34,094 nucleotides of DNA. Origin: JAOZMY01 sp964577975. GTDB lineage: Bacteria > Desulfobacterota > S145-22. The position numbers and the translations under genes are program-made. Shown piece after piece: positions 1 to 6,901 of the stretch; position 1 is the stretch's first letter, and each line of letters begins with the position of its first letter. The DNA lies in assembly GCA_964577975.1 (NCBI GenBank), contig CAZOBB010000141.1, forward strand, positions 1 through 34,094. The letters are read 5' to 3'. The notes beneath the pieces are model-generated. The model saw nothing but the letters and a program-made list of their open reading frames with translations, was not told the DNA's origin and searched no databases.

Positions 1-1
1 G

Positions 2-613
2 GCGCTTTTGACGAGTTTGTCCGGGATGCTCGTGTATGCCTTTTTCATGGATATTTTCTGGGTTCCCGGCGTAAGGGTTTTGTTCTGGGTGGTGCTTGGG
101 ATGATCGGCGCCACGGCCTATTCCGTAATCCCTGAGATCCCTTTCACGAGGAAAAGGGCCATGGTCCTTGGAGTCATTTTTTTCGTCCTGCTGGGCTACC
201 GGCTGTGGCGGGTGAAGGCGGAACCTATCAGCGACTATTACGAGGCGGGTTTCTACCGGTGGGAGATACCGAGGAAGGGAAAGGATCGGCAGCCATACCG
301 GTTTACTTCTCCCAGGGCTTTAAAGGTTTTTATGGTAAAGGGGAATGCTGTCAAGTTTCGTGTCTGTTCAAACAAGCCGGATATTGCCCGAAATCCCCAG
401 GTTTTGCATGTCTATATAAACGGAAAACACGTAAAGGAAATTGAATTGAGAGACAAGAACTGGAAGGAAGTAACAATACCAGTAAAGGCTTGGAATGGGA
501 AAAGAGTTTTCATGGACTTTCGCGTGGATGGTGCGTGGGTGCCGTATAAATACGGTCGGGGAAGGAGTAAAAGAAAGTTGGGCGTCATCATCAGCGAGAT
601 CGAACTGCACTGA
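2..613 (+). CDS. C-terminal part of a membrane protein (5' end outside window)
   Basis: The reading frame is open to the left edge of the window, so the TTG at 8 is probably internal and this is the end of a longer gene. The first part has two or three hydrophobic segments separated by short charged loops. From about residue 75 it becomes a soluble, basic, beta-rich domain of about 125 residues that ends just before the stop. This architecture (membrane helices followed by a small beta domain) resembles the tail of polytopic O-antigen ligase/polymerase or glycosyltransferase-type proteins, but I see no diagnostic motif and do not assign a function. No clear terminator follows before the oppositely oriented tRNA. 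Confidence 0.55.
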   Translation, partial: ALLTSLSGMLVYAFFMDIFWVPGVRVLFWVVLGMIGATAYSVIPEIPFTRKRAMVLGVIFFVLLGYRLWRVKAEPISDYYEAGFYRWEIPRKGKDRQPYRFTSPRALKVFMVKGNAVKFRVCSNKPDIARNPQVLHVYINGKHVKEIELRDKNWKEVTIPVKAWNGKRVFMDFRVDGAWVPYKYGRGRSKRKLGVIISEIELH

Positions 614-667
614 TTTTATCTTCCAGAAAACCCCGAAAATCAACTGTTAATGAAGTGCGATGGTGTA

Positions 668-744
668 TGGTGGCGGTGCAGGGACTTGAACCCCGGACAC
701 TGCGGATATGAGCCGCATGCTCTGACCAACTGAGCTACACCGCC
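668..744 (-). tRNA. tRNA-Met (anticodon CAT)
   Basis: On the minus strand a complete cloverleaf can be drawn. It has a 7-bp acceptor stem GGCGGTG/CACCGCC, a D arm with AGTTGGTCAGA, an anticodon stem TGCGG/CCGCA around loop CTCATAT (anticodon CAT), a T arm with TTCAAGT, discriminator A and an encoded CCA end. The 5' GGC start and the first acceptor pair G-C argue against initiator tRNA, so elongator Met is the best call. A CAT anticodon could also be the lysidine-modified Ile2 tRNA, which cannot be excluded by eye. Confidence 0.93.
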
Positions 745-757
745 GTAGGCAGGATTA

Positions 758-786
758 CTTCTACTGAAAAAGGTGGCCTTTGTCAA
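758..786 (-). promoter_or_regulatory. Putative sigma70 promoter of the tRNA
   Basis: Minus strand: TTGACA (781-786), 17-bp spacer, TAGAAG (758-763). It lies about 14 bp upstream of the tRNA 5' end. The -35 is perfect and the -10 is weak but starts TA. Confidence 0.6.
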
Positions 787-863
787 GATGGCTGTTGTTC
801 TTTTTTATCTGTTCGTTAGTTGACGAAATAGGAATCCATGGCCATATTGGAGATGCTGATTGG

Positions 864-892
864 TTGACAAAGGAGGGTGCCTAAACTATGAT
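864..892 (+). promoter_or_regulatory. Putative sigma70 promoter of the CBS-glcD operon
   Basis: TTGACA (864-869), 17-bp spacer, TATGAT (887-892). Predicted transcription start is near 899, about 57 nt before the chosen ATG of the CBS protein. Its position inside the longest possible reading frame argues that the frame's upstream start at 860 is not used. Confidence 0.72.
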
Positions 893-955
893 TTAAGCAG
901 GAGAAATCATAAGAAGAAAAAACATCAACCCTGTAGCGTAGAAAGGAGTAAAGAT

Positions 956-1603
956 ATGTCGATGTTGGTAAGAGATTGGATGAAAAAGGATGTGATTACC
1001 ATAGATGCGCACGCCTCGGTGATCGACGCGGTGCATCTCTTGAAGGAGAAGAAGATTCGTCGATTGCCTGTTTTGAAGAATGGAAAGCTGGTGGGAATTG
1101 TGACCGATAGGGATCTTAAGGATTTCACACCGTCCAAAGCAACGACGCTCGATATCTATGAGTTGCGGTACCTGCTTTCCAAGGCCTCGGTGGAGGAGGC
1201 CATGACACCCAATCCTATTACCGTATCTCCCGATCTTCCCATAGAGAACGTGGCTGCCATTATGCATGACAAGAAGATCAGTGGGCTGCCGGTCGTGGAC
1301 GAGAAGGGAGATTTGGTGGGAATTATCACAGAGTCGGATGTTTTTGACGTATTGGTTACCCTCACTGGTGTCAAGCAGGGTGGAATCCGTATTTGCCTTC
1401 CCATCGAGGACAAGTCGGGAAGTGCAAAAGAGGTGGCGGACATCCTCCGGAGACATGGAGGAAAGATCGAGGCGATTCTTATCAACTACGAGGGGGTCGC
1501 CCCCGGTTATCGTGAGCTTATTATGCGATTCAAAGGTGGAGACACGCAGGCGATTCTCAAGGAGATCAAAGAGAAGTATCCCAACGTGATGATCAGTGAG
1601 TAG
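956..1603 (+). CDS. CBS-CBS-ACT domain protein (AcuB-like)
   Basis: 215 residues. Two tandem CBS motifs occupy roughly residues 5-60 and 80-140 (RRLPVLKNGKLVGIVTDRD and SGLPVVDEKGDLVGIITESD, the usual 'LPVV..G.LVGIIT..D' ends). They are followed by a C-terminal ACT-like domain of about 70 residues. CBS pairs bind adenosyl nucleotides and ACT domains bind small ligands such as amino acids, so this is probably a cytosolic regulatory module, as in the AcuB family. The ATG at 956 is preceded by GAAAGGAG at good spacing; an in-frame start at 860 is possible but overlaps the promoter and has no ribosome site. The stop codon directly abuts the ATG of the next gene, so the two are translationally coupled and the protein may modulate the neighbouring FAD oxidase. 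That link is inference. Confidence 0.85.
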   Translation: MSMLVRDWMKKDVITIDAHASVIDAVHLLKEKKIRRLPVLKNGKLVGIVTDRDLKDFTPSKATTLDIYELRYLLSKASVEEAMTPNPITVSPDLPIENVAAIMHDKKISGLPVVDEKGDLVGIITESDVFDVLVTLTGVKQGGIRICLPIEDKSGSAKEVADILRRHGGKIEAILINYEGVAPGYRELIMRFKGGDTQAILKEIKEKYPNVMISE

Positions 1604-2980
1604 ATGGCCCTTCCCGATTTTGTTCTACGAAAACTGGAGGAAGTAGTTGGCGCCGATCGCTTGTCGACCGGCGCTTCTAATCTTACGCTCCACGCGAAGG
1701 ATGAGTCGTTCCATGAACCTCATCTTCCAGACGTGGTGGTGTGGCCAAAAAGCACAGAGGAAGTCAGCAGAATAGTTCGGATTTGCTATGAAGAGGAGAT
1801 TCCGGTTACGCCGTGGGGGGCAGGAACGAGCCTGGAAGGGAATCCTATTCCCGTGAAGGGTGGCGTGGTTGTCGATTTTCAGCAGATGAATGAGATTTTG
1901 AGCGTCCGGGAAGATGATTTGCAAGTGGATGTTCAGGCGGGGGTCGTGTTCAAGGATTTGAATAAAAAATTGGCCCGTTACGGCCTTTTTTTCCCTCCTG
2001 ATCCGGGAGCCTCTGCCACCATTGGAGGAATGGTAGCGAACAATGCCAGTGGTGTGAGGGCCATCAAATATGGCGCGACAAAGGATCTCATTCAAAAGCT
2101 TACCGTCGTGTTGGCTGATGGCACGGTGATTCAACCCGGCACGCTGGCCTTCAAGACCTCGTCGGGCCTGGATCTTTGCCGGCTTTTCGCGGGCTCGGAG
2201 GGGATCTTGGGGTTGGTGACGGAAATCACGTTGAGACTGGTGGGAATCCCTCCCGAGTTTTTATCGGCGGTCGCCTCTTTCCCTACCACGGAGGCGGCAA
2301 CGTTGACGGTTTCTCAGATTATACGAAGCGGGTTGTCTCCGGCCGCTTTAGAATTGATGGGAACTGCCGCAGTACGTCTTATCAATAAGTATGGGGAGGA
2401 TTTCGATTTTCCTGCGTCGCCTCTCGTTTTCATCGAGTTTCATGGGACCAACAAGGAAGGGCTTGCCGTGGACTTGGAGCTGGTGAAAGGGTTGTGTGAC
2501 GACAACGGAGCGACCCATTTTGAGGCAGGTATTGGGCGACAGGCACGGGCGAGGTTGTGGCAGGCCAGGTACGATCTTCACGATTTTATTCTGCGGGAGC
2601 ATCCCGGTTTAGAACCTATTGCCATCGACACGGCGGTACCCATCTCTAAGTTACCCGATCTTGTGGCATTTGCAGAGAATTTGACGAGCGAACTGGGAGT
2701 TGAAGGATACGTCTTTGGGCACGCGGGAAGCGGTAATATTCACATGCCGATGATGGGAGATCCCCATGACAAGGAATCATGGGCGGTGCTGGAGGAGATA
2801 AATCGCCGCCTCGTGGCGTATGCCATTTCCTTAGGAGGAACGGCTACGGGGGAGCACGGTGTTGGGATAGGAAAAATGCAATTTATGGAAGCGGAACACG
2901 GCGCGAGCCTCGATGTGATGCGTCGGATCAAACAGCTTTTCGATCCAAAAGGGATATTAAACCCTGGCAAGATGTTCTAA
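1604..2980 (+). CDS. glcD: FAD-binding oxidase, glycolate oxidase GlcD / D-lactate dehydrogenase type
   Basis: 458 residues, the usual length of GlcD/D-LDH flavoproteins. The N-terminal half is an FAD_binding_4 (PCMH-type) domain: 'VTPWGAGTSLEGNP' near residue 66 and 'PGASATIGGMVANNASG' near 136 contact FAD. The C-terminal half is the FAD-linked oxidase cap, with GHAGSGNIHM, TGEHGVG and the terminal 'LFDPKGILNPGKMF'. Such enzymes oxidise 2-hydroxy acids (glycolate, D-lactate, D-2-hydroxyglutarate) and pass electrons to an Fe-S partner or quinone. No GlcE/GlcF or LldE/F partner is adjacent, so the acceptor and exact substrate are unknown. The ATG follows the upstream stop with no gap; there is no separate Shine-Dalgarno, which implies coupling to the CBS-ACT gene. 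Confidence 0.88.
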   Translation: MALPDFVLRKLEEVVGADRLSTGASNLTLHAKDESFHEPHLPDVVVWPKSTEEVSRIVRICYEEEIPVTPWGAGTSLEGNPIPVKGGVVVDFQQMNEILSVREDDLQVDVQAGVVFKDLNKKLARYGLFFPPDPGASATIGGMVANNASGVRAIKYGATKDLIQKLTVVLADGTVIQPGTLAFKTSSGLDLCRLFAGSEGILGLVTEITLRLVGIPPEFLSAVASFPTTEAATLTVSQIIRSGLSPAALELMGTAAVRLINKYGEDFDFPASPLVFIEFHGTNKEGLAVDLELVKGLCDDNGATHFEAGIGRQARARLWQARYDLHDFILREHPGLEPIAIDTAVPISKLPDLVAFAENLTSELGVEGYVFGHAGSGNIHMPMMGDPHDKESWAVLEEINRRLVAYAISLGGTATGEHGVGIGKMQFMEAEHGASLDVMRRIKQLFDPKGILNPGKMF

Positions 2981-2988
2981 TAGTCTAA

Positions 2989-3351
2989 CTAGCTTAAATT
3001 TCCCACCTTTTTAGGGGGAAGTCCTTCGAGCGACAAAAACTTTTGATATTCGTGATGGTCTACATGGACGAATCGAGCGGAAATCAGGTAACCCCTGCCA
3101 TTGGAAGTGTTCTTCCTCGTTTCTAGAACCTCTACCTTGGCGTCGATTACCTCGTCCCCAAGGCCAATCTCCACGTCGAGAAGCGTTCCCTTTTGAATGT
3201 TTTTGTAGAGGTTGAGCATCAAGCCACCCTCACCCACGTTGACCGTTTTTCCCATGGAGTGGTCAAAGGGAACTTCTTCACCATCGTGGTAGCAGGAGAA
3301 CACGACAAGATGTTCACGCGGCACCCTTTTGAATCGTCGCCTCTCTTTCAT
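2989..3351 (-). CDS. PilZ domain protein
   Basis: 120 residues, essentially one PilZ domain. The N-terminal arginine box RRRFKRVPR (residues 4-12) and a VNVGEGGL stretch (37-44) match the two cyclic-di-GMP contact regions RxxxR and (D/N)xSxxG. The serine of the second motif is glycine here (Gly40). The remainder alternates beta strands as expected and ends in a short basic tail. A stand-alone PilZ protein usually acts as a c-di-GMP-responsive adaptor for motility, exopolysaccharide or signalling. The start ATG has GGGAGG five bases upstream. The gene converges on glcD with an 8-bp gap and has its own promoter. Confidence 0.85.
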   Translation of the reverse strand: MKERRRFKRVPREHLVVFSCYHDGEEVPFDHSMGKTVNVGEGGLMLNLYKNIQKGTLLDVEIGLGDEVIDAKVEVLETRKNTSNGRGYLISARFVHVDHHEYQKFLSLEGLPPKKVGNLS

Positions 3352-3394
3352 TTTGTCCTCCCAAACGAGAGTTAAAAAATTAGGTTCTATTGCA

Positions 3395-3423
3395 AATAAA
3401 GCACGTTAAGAGCGATATGTCAA
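3395..3423 (-). promoter_or_regulatory. Putative promoter of the PilZ gene
   Basis: Minus strand: TTGACA (3418-3423), 17-bp spacer, TTTATT (3395-3400), about 43 bp upstream of the start codon. Confidence 0.6.
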
Positions 3424-3500
3424 GTCCTTTTTAGGAAACAAGTGGAACATAATGGAACTTTTTGGTTTTTGAAAGAATAGACAAAACTCCCAAAAGGACA

Positions 3501-3536
3501 AAAAGGGAATAGGTTAGAAACCTATTCCCTTTTTTT
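3501..3536 (-). terminator. Rho-independent terminator of the octahaem cytochrome gene
   Basis: Perfect inverted repeat GGGAATAGGTT / AACCTATTCCC with a 3-nt loop, flanked by A-runs on one side and T-runs on the other. It can therefore terminate on both strands. It lies 18 bp past the stop of the minus-strand cytochrome gene, which is the only gene that would read into it at close range. Confidence 0.9.
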
Positions 3537-3553
3537 ATGTGAGCTGGTTTGGT

Positions 3554-4813
3554 TTATTTCCCCTTGGCTAGCTTTGCGTTGAGACGCATCTGTTTTGCCA
3601 TTTCCTTCATTTCCACGAGGGTTTCTTTCATCTTCGCGTAACCATACCAGGTGGTATAATCCGGCATAACGTGGAACGCCGCCTGATAGGTCTTCATCCG
3701 ATAGTCCATGAACATCTCATAGAGTTTTTCCTCAATGGGTGTGTTGACCTCGTAGAAGGTGAGCAGGTCGGGATAGGGGAACGTGGCCTGGTTGGTCTTT
3801 TTCTCGATGATCCCATCTTTGTAGAGACCCGCCACGAGTTTGATCGCTTCTGCGAAGATCTTGTCGGCGGCTTTGATCATCTGATCAGCATTTTTCAGGT
3901 TTTCTTTCGCGAAGGTGGCGGAATGGCACTTTTCACAGACTTTGAGCATCCTGTTTCGCTCTTTCTCCCATCCTTCTTTCGTGAGTCTCGCGAGGTTCGC
4001 GGCCTTAACCACATCGAGGCGTTTGGTGGGTTTCCCGTTCTTGTCCAAGACGCCTAACGCCTGCAGGATCGTGACACGGTATCCCATCCATTCTTTGTCG
4101 GCTTCAGGAAGTCTCAAGGCCAAGAAACCCCATGCCGTCATCACTCGGTGATCTCCATTCGGCATGTGGCAATCTTGACACGTGGGGCCCCGGTGCGCTT
4201 TGCGGTCTGTTTTGTAAGCCGCGCCATGTTTGGAGTGAGACCACATCTCCCATTGCGCGTGGTCAAAACCGGTATGGCAGCTATTACACGCCTCCGGTTG
4301 CAGCGCCTCCTTTTTGGAGAAGGCATGGCGGGTGTGGCAATTTTGGCAATCCATTCCATATTTATAGTATTTTCTAAGTTCGTTGTTCCGCACCTTTTGA
4401 TCGGTAATTCCGAGGTTGTGGCACCCGTTGCATCCTTTCTGCCCCGCGATAAACGCCTTTGGTTGCTTGTGGGCGAAGCCTGGAAAGGCCATAACAGGCA
4501 GTAATCCGAGGGAATGTTTCCCGCTCATGTACTGCTTTACTTGTTTGCTATGGCACTTCTTGCATGTGCTGATGGTGGGTAACACGGCTTTGTTGGCGTC
4601 TGCCGCGCTGGTGTGAGCTGTTCCATGGCAGTCTGCGCATGTAAGCTCTTCCGCCATCTTCCCCCGGTTGAAGTCTTTAACCAGACCAGGATTGAGTTTG
4701 GCGTGACACGTTTCACATTTGGAGGGCTTGGCCATTGCCGGCGTCGTGCCGATCCCCAAAGCCGCAAACAAGAAACCTACAGCAATGATAAGATACATCC
4801 CTTTACGCAACAT
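3554..4813 (-). CDS. Periplasmic octahaem cytochrome c, hydroxylamine oxidoreductase (HAO)-like
   Basis: 419 residues with a cleavable signal peptide (hydrophobic 8-22, AMA at 26-28). Eight CXXCH haem sites start at residues 33, 59, 84, 128, 156, 176, 212 and 293. Seven are crowded in the first 216 residues, the eighth is isolated, and a haem-free helical C-terminus follows. Eight regular CXXCH motifs with this spacing, plus the C-terminal stretch FHVMPDYTTWYG, match the HAO/octahaem nitrite reductase group rather than octahaem tetrathionate reductase, which has a CXXCK site. Known members oxidise hydroxylamine or hydrazine, or reduce nitrite/hydroxylamine. Whether the catalytic haem carries the Tyr cross-link seen in oxidative HAO cannot be decided here. 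No NrfH/NapC/CycB-type quinone partner is next to it. The start has AAGGAGG just upstream; the gene is monocistronic with its own promoter and terminator. Confidence 0.85.
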   Translation of the reverse strand: MLRKGMYLIIAVGFLFAALGIGTTPAMAKPSKCETCHAKLNPGLVKDFNRGKMAEELTCADCHGTAHTSAADANKAVLPTISTCKKCHSKQVKQYMSGKHSLGLLPVMAFPGFAHKQPKAFIAGQKGCNGCHNLGITDQKVRNNELRKYYKYGMDCQNCHTRHAFSKKEALQPEACNSCHTGFDHAQWEMWSHSKHGAAYKTDRKAHRGPTCQDCHMPNGDHRVMTAWGFLALRLPEADKEWMGYRVTILQALGVLDKNGKPTKRLDVVKAANLARLTKEGWEKERNRMLKVCEKCHSATFAKENLKNADQMIKAADKIFAEAIKLVAGLYKDGIIEKKTNQATFPYPDLLTFYEVNTPIEEKLYEMFMDYRMKTYQAAFHVMPDYTTWYGYAKMKETLVEMKEMAKQMRLNAKLAKGK

Positions 4814-4885
4814 TCTTCCTCCTTTCCTCTTTTATGGTTTTTGGTTCATCCATCATACCACGACGATACCTTTTCTATGTTTTAA

Positions 4886-4914
4886 CTTATGAAGCATTTG
4901 AAGAGATTTGTCAA
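4886..4914 (-). promoter_or_regulatory. Putative promoter of the octahaem cytochrome gene
   Basis: Minus strand: TTGACA (4909-4914), 17-bp spacer, CATAAG (4886-4891). This leaves an untranslated leader of about 65 nt before the ATG at 4813. I see no convincing FNR or NsrR site by eye in the 297-bp divergent gap 4814-5110. Confidence 0.48.
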
Positions 4915-5052
4915 CTACTTTTTTAATAGGAGCTGTTACTTTTATCTTTGTAATGGGAAATACGGGGTGTTGTGATTTGGATGAAAAAATTCTATCTTAT
5001 TGATGTTAGAAGAGCCGATTGTCTTTTATGGCCGCATATATTTTGGTTTTTC

Positions 5053-5081
5053 TTGACAATCCCAAGGTGATTCGTTAGGGA
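5053..5081 (+). promoter_or_regulatory. Putative promoter of the Fwd-like operon
   Basis: TTGACA (5053-5058), 17-bp spacer, TAGGGA (5076-5081), 29 bp upstream of the ATG at 5111. The -10 is poor, but the perfect -35 and the position support it. Confidence 0.4.
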
Positions 5082-5110
5082 TAGGCGCAATCAACGCACG
5101 GACGAAAGAG

Positions 5111-6433
5111 ATGCCAGAAGAGTCTATTATCAAAGAAGAAGACCGTTTTCATGAAGCGGAGGGGCTACCTTTCGATTCCGCTGTATGCCCGGGATGTGGG
5201 TGTCTTTGTGAAGACATCGATCTTACGCTGGGAGGAGAGGAGGTTCAGCAGGTTTTTAATGTCTGTTCATGGGGGCTTTCCAAGTTTCACCGGGGTCATC
5301 GTTTTTTGAGGGAGCCCAAAAGCGCCAAACTCGTTTTTCCTTCTTTGAAAAGGGAGTCGAGAAGGGCGATACCCGTCTCTTTCGATGAGGCGTACGACAA
5401 GGCGGTTTCTCTTATTCGGAAAGCGCGACGAGTCGTCTTTTTTGGATTGTGTCAAATGGCGTATGAGGCTCAGGAAGTGGTGGCGTCCCTCATCCAACGC
5501 CTAGACGCGCTGGCGTTTCCTTCCGAGGGGATGCTGTTGACCCCTTTTTTCAAGGCGATGAAGACGTATCCTTACGTCTCGGCGACATTGGAGGAGGTGC
5601 GTCAACTCGCTTCAACCGTTCTTTTTTGGGGAGCCAATCCCCTTCATAGTTGTCCCCGTTTGGTGACGCGGTATGCCGTTTTCGTGGCGGGTGTCAACGC
5701 CCCAGACCGTCATATTAGCCGGAAGGTATTTTACGCGGATCCCCATGAAAACGATACGGGCTCGTTTGCCATGCGGATCGACATATCTTCCGAAACGGAG
5801 GTGGAACGGCTCGAGGCGCTCGTGGAGGTGATCGAACAGGAGTCTTTTGCCATACCGAAGGAATTGGACGCGCTCGTTCGTGCCATGGAGGCGAGTCCCT
5901 TTGTCACCATTTTCGTGGGGCGTGGCGTGGCTTATCATCCGGAGTCCCAGAGATTGATGGATGGATTGTTTAAGTTGAGCGAGGTGATTCGCCGTCGTAG
6001 GCCCTGTGTCTTGTTGCCGATCGTGTCCGACTTCAACGCGATGGGCTTTTATTACGCGTGTAAGGAAAAAGGGCTTTTTGAGGATGAGGTTTCCCTTATT
6101 CAAGGGGATCTTCGGGATTACCAGCCGAGAGAGGGGGATCTTCTCTTCTGTATCGGGTCGGATCCTTTTTGGTTTTTTAGCGAGGAGCAGCGGTCGACGA
6201 TAGCGAAATATGAATTGCCGGTCGCATCCATCTCGTCCCTGCAGAATCAGACAACACACGCGTCGTCACTCGTGATTCCCGTGGCACTGTCGGGAGTGGA
6301 GGCGGAAGGACTCGCCTTTCGGCTCGATGGGGTACCTGTCTGGTTGCGCAAGGTTCTTCCCACGGCGCAGCCGACGGATCAGGAGGTATTGAAGGCGATC
6401 GAGGGGAGACTGGGGGAAAAGATCCGTGGCTGA
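5111..6433 (+). CDS. fwdB: Formylmethanofuran dehydrogenase subunit B-like protein, tungsten ligand lost
   Basis: 440 residues, the normal FwdB length. The N-terminal [4Fe-4S] motif CPGCGCLC (Cys26, 29, 33) with Cys52 in NVCSWG corresponds to FwdB CPFCGTLC...NACRIG. Later landmarks also match: FWGANPLHSCPR (FwdB 'YWGCNPMHAHPR'), YADPHENDTG, GSDPFWFF, and the C-terminal GVEAEGLAFRLDGVPV. FwdB is the CO2-reducing, molybdopterin-binding subunit of formylmethanofuran dehydrogenase. The metal-ligating Cys (or Sec) lies in a conserved C-E-A-Q stretch, which here reads Y-E-A-Q with Tyr118, so a W/Mo site looks disabled. Methylotroph FhcB is also reported to lack the cofactor. The ATG at 5111 has only a weak GAAAGAG upstream. 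The next gene overlaps this stop. No FwdC or FwdD is present. Confidence 0.78.
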   Translation: MPEESIIKEEDRFHEAEGLPFDSAVCPGCGCLCEDIDLTLGGEEVQQVFNVCSWGLSKFHRGHRFLREPKSAKLVFPSLKRESRRAIPVSFDEAYDKAVSLIRKARRVVFFGLCQMAYEAQEVVASLIQRLDALAFPSEGMLLTPFFKAMKTYPYVSATLEEVRQLASTVLFWGANPLHSCPRLVTRYAVFVAGVNAPDRHISRKVFYADPHENDTGSFAMRIDISSETEVERLEALVEVIEQESFAIPKELDALVRAMEASPFVTIFVGRGVAYHPESQRLMDGLFKLSEVIRRRRPCVLLPIVSDFNAMGFYYACKEKGLFEDEVSLIQGDLRDYQPREGDLLFCIGSDPFWFFSEEQRSTIAKYELPVASISSLQNQTTHASSLVIPVALSGVEAEGLAFRLDGVPVWLRKVLPTAQPTDQEVLKAIEGRLGEKIRG

Positions 6434-6890
6434 CATGAAGGTTCTTGACGTCTATCGGTTGCTTCCCCGAACCAATTGCCGAAAATGTGGCATGGTTTGT
6501 ATGGCCTTTGCCTCGGCCCTTTTGTTGGGAAAAGTACGCCCCGAAGATTGCCCCCCCTTGGTGGAGGAGGAGAAGTACGCGGAAGCCTTTCAAACCCTTC
6601 AGGAAGCGTTTGGAGACAAGGGAGAAAGGGAAGCGACGGGTCTGAGTATCGACCGAGACAAATGCGACGGGTGTGGAATCTGCGCCGCGGTGTGTGAAAT
6701 AAGCCTGGAGAAGAGTCAGGAATTGGCCAACGGAAAGGGTCCGCGACGAATCGAATCTCCCGTCATTGTGATCGTGGATGGGGTAATCACGATAAAGAAT
6801 CCGGATGCCTGTCGGCGCGTGGTTCCTGACGCGCCCACGTGTAACGCCTGCGTGGATCTTTGTCCCTCCAAGGCCTTGACATTTCTTTGA
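6426..6890 (+). CDS. Fe-S protein: CODH/ACS-type 4Fe-4S domain fused to a two-cluster ferredoxin
   Basis: 154 residues. Residues 5-60 hold the domain found at the N-terminus of the CODH/acetyl-CoA synthase corrinoid protein large subunit and of related electron-transfer proteins (PF04060 type: VYRLLPRTNCRKCG, then a Cys in VCMAF and a CP pair). Residues 75-154 are ferredoxin-like: CDGCGICAAVC is a full CX2CX2CX3C set. The second set has Cys in DACRR, then CNACVDLCP, with the first cysteine displaced. The protein probably carries three [4Fe-4S] clusters and serves as the electron-transfer subunit of the FwdB/FwdA-like complex, a role FwdF/FwdG play in archaea (inference). The GTG at 6426 overlaps the upstream stop by 8 nt and has GGGGGA at good spacing; an ATG at 6435 is the alternative start. 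Confidence 0.78.
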   Translation: MADMKVLDVYRLLPRTNCRKCGMVCMAFASALLLGKVRPEDCPPLVEEEKYAEAFQTLQEAFGDKGEREATGLSIDRDKCDGCGICAAVCEISLEKSQELANGKGPRRIESPVIVIVDGVITIKNPDACRRVVPDAPTCNACVDLCPSKALTFL

Positions 6891-6901
6891 GGTGTGATGC
6901 C

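Noticed and set aside
860..955. N-terminal extension of the CBS-ACT gene from the first in-frame start
   Set aside because: It overlaps a near-consensus promoter, lacks a ribosome site and encodes a basic, low-complexity stretch; ATG 956 has GAAAGGAG and begins the conserved domain.
5111..6433. Selenocysteine at the FwdB metal-ligand position
   Set aside because: No in-frame TGA is present there; the codon is TAT for Tyr118.
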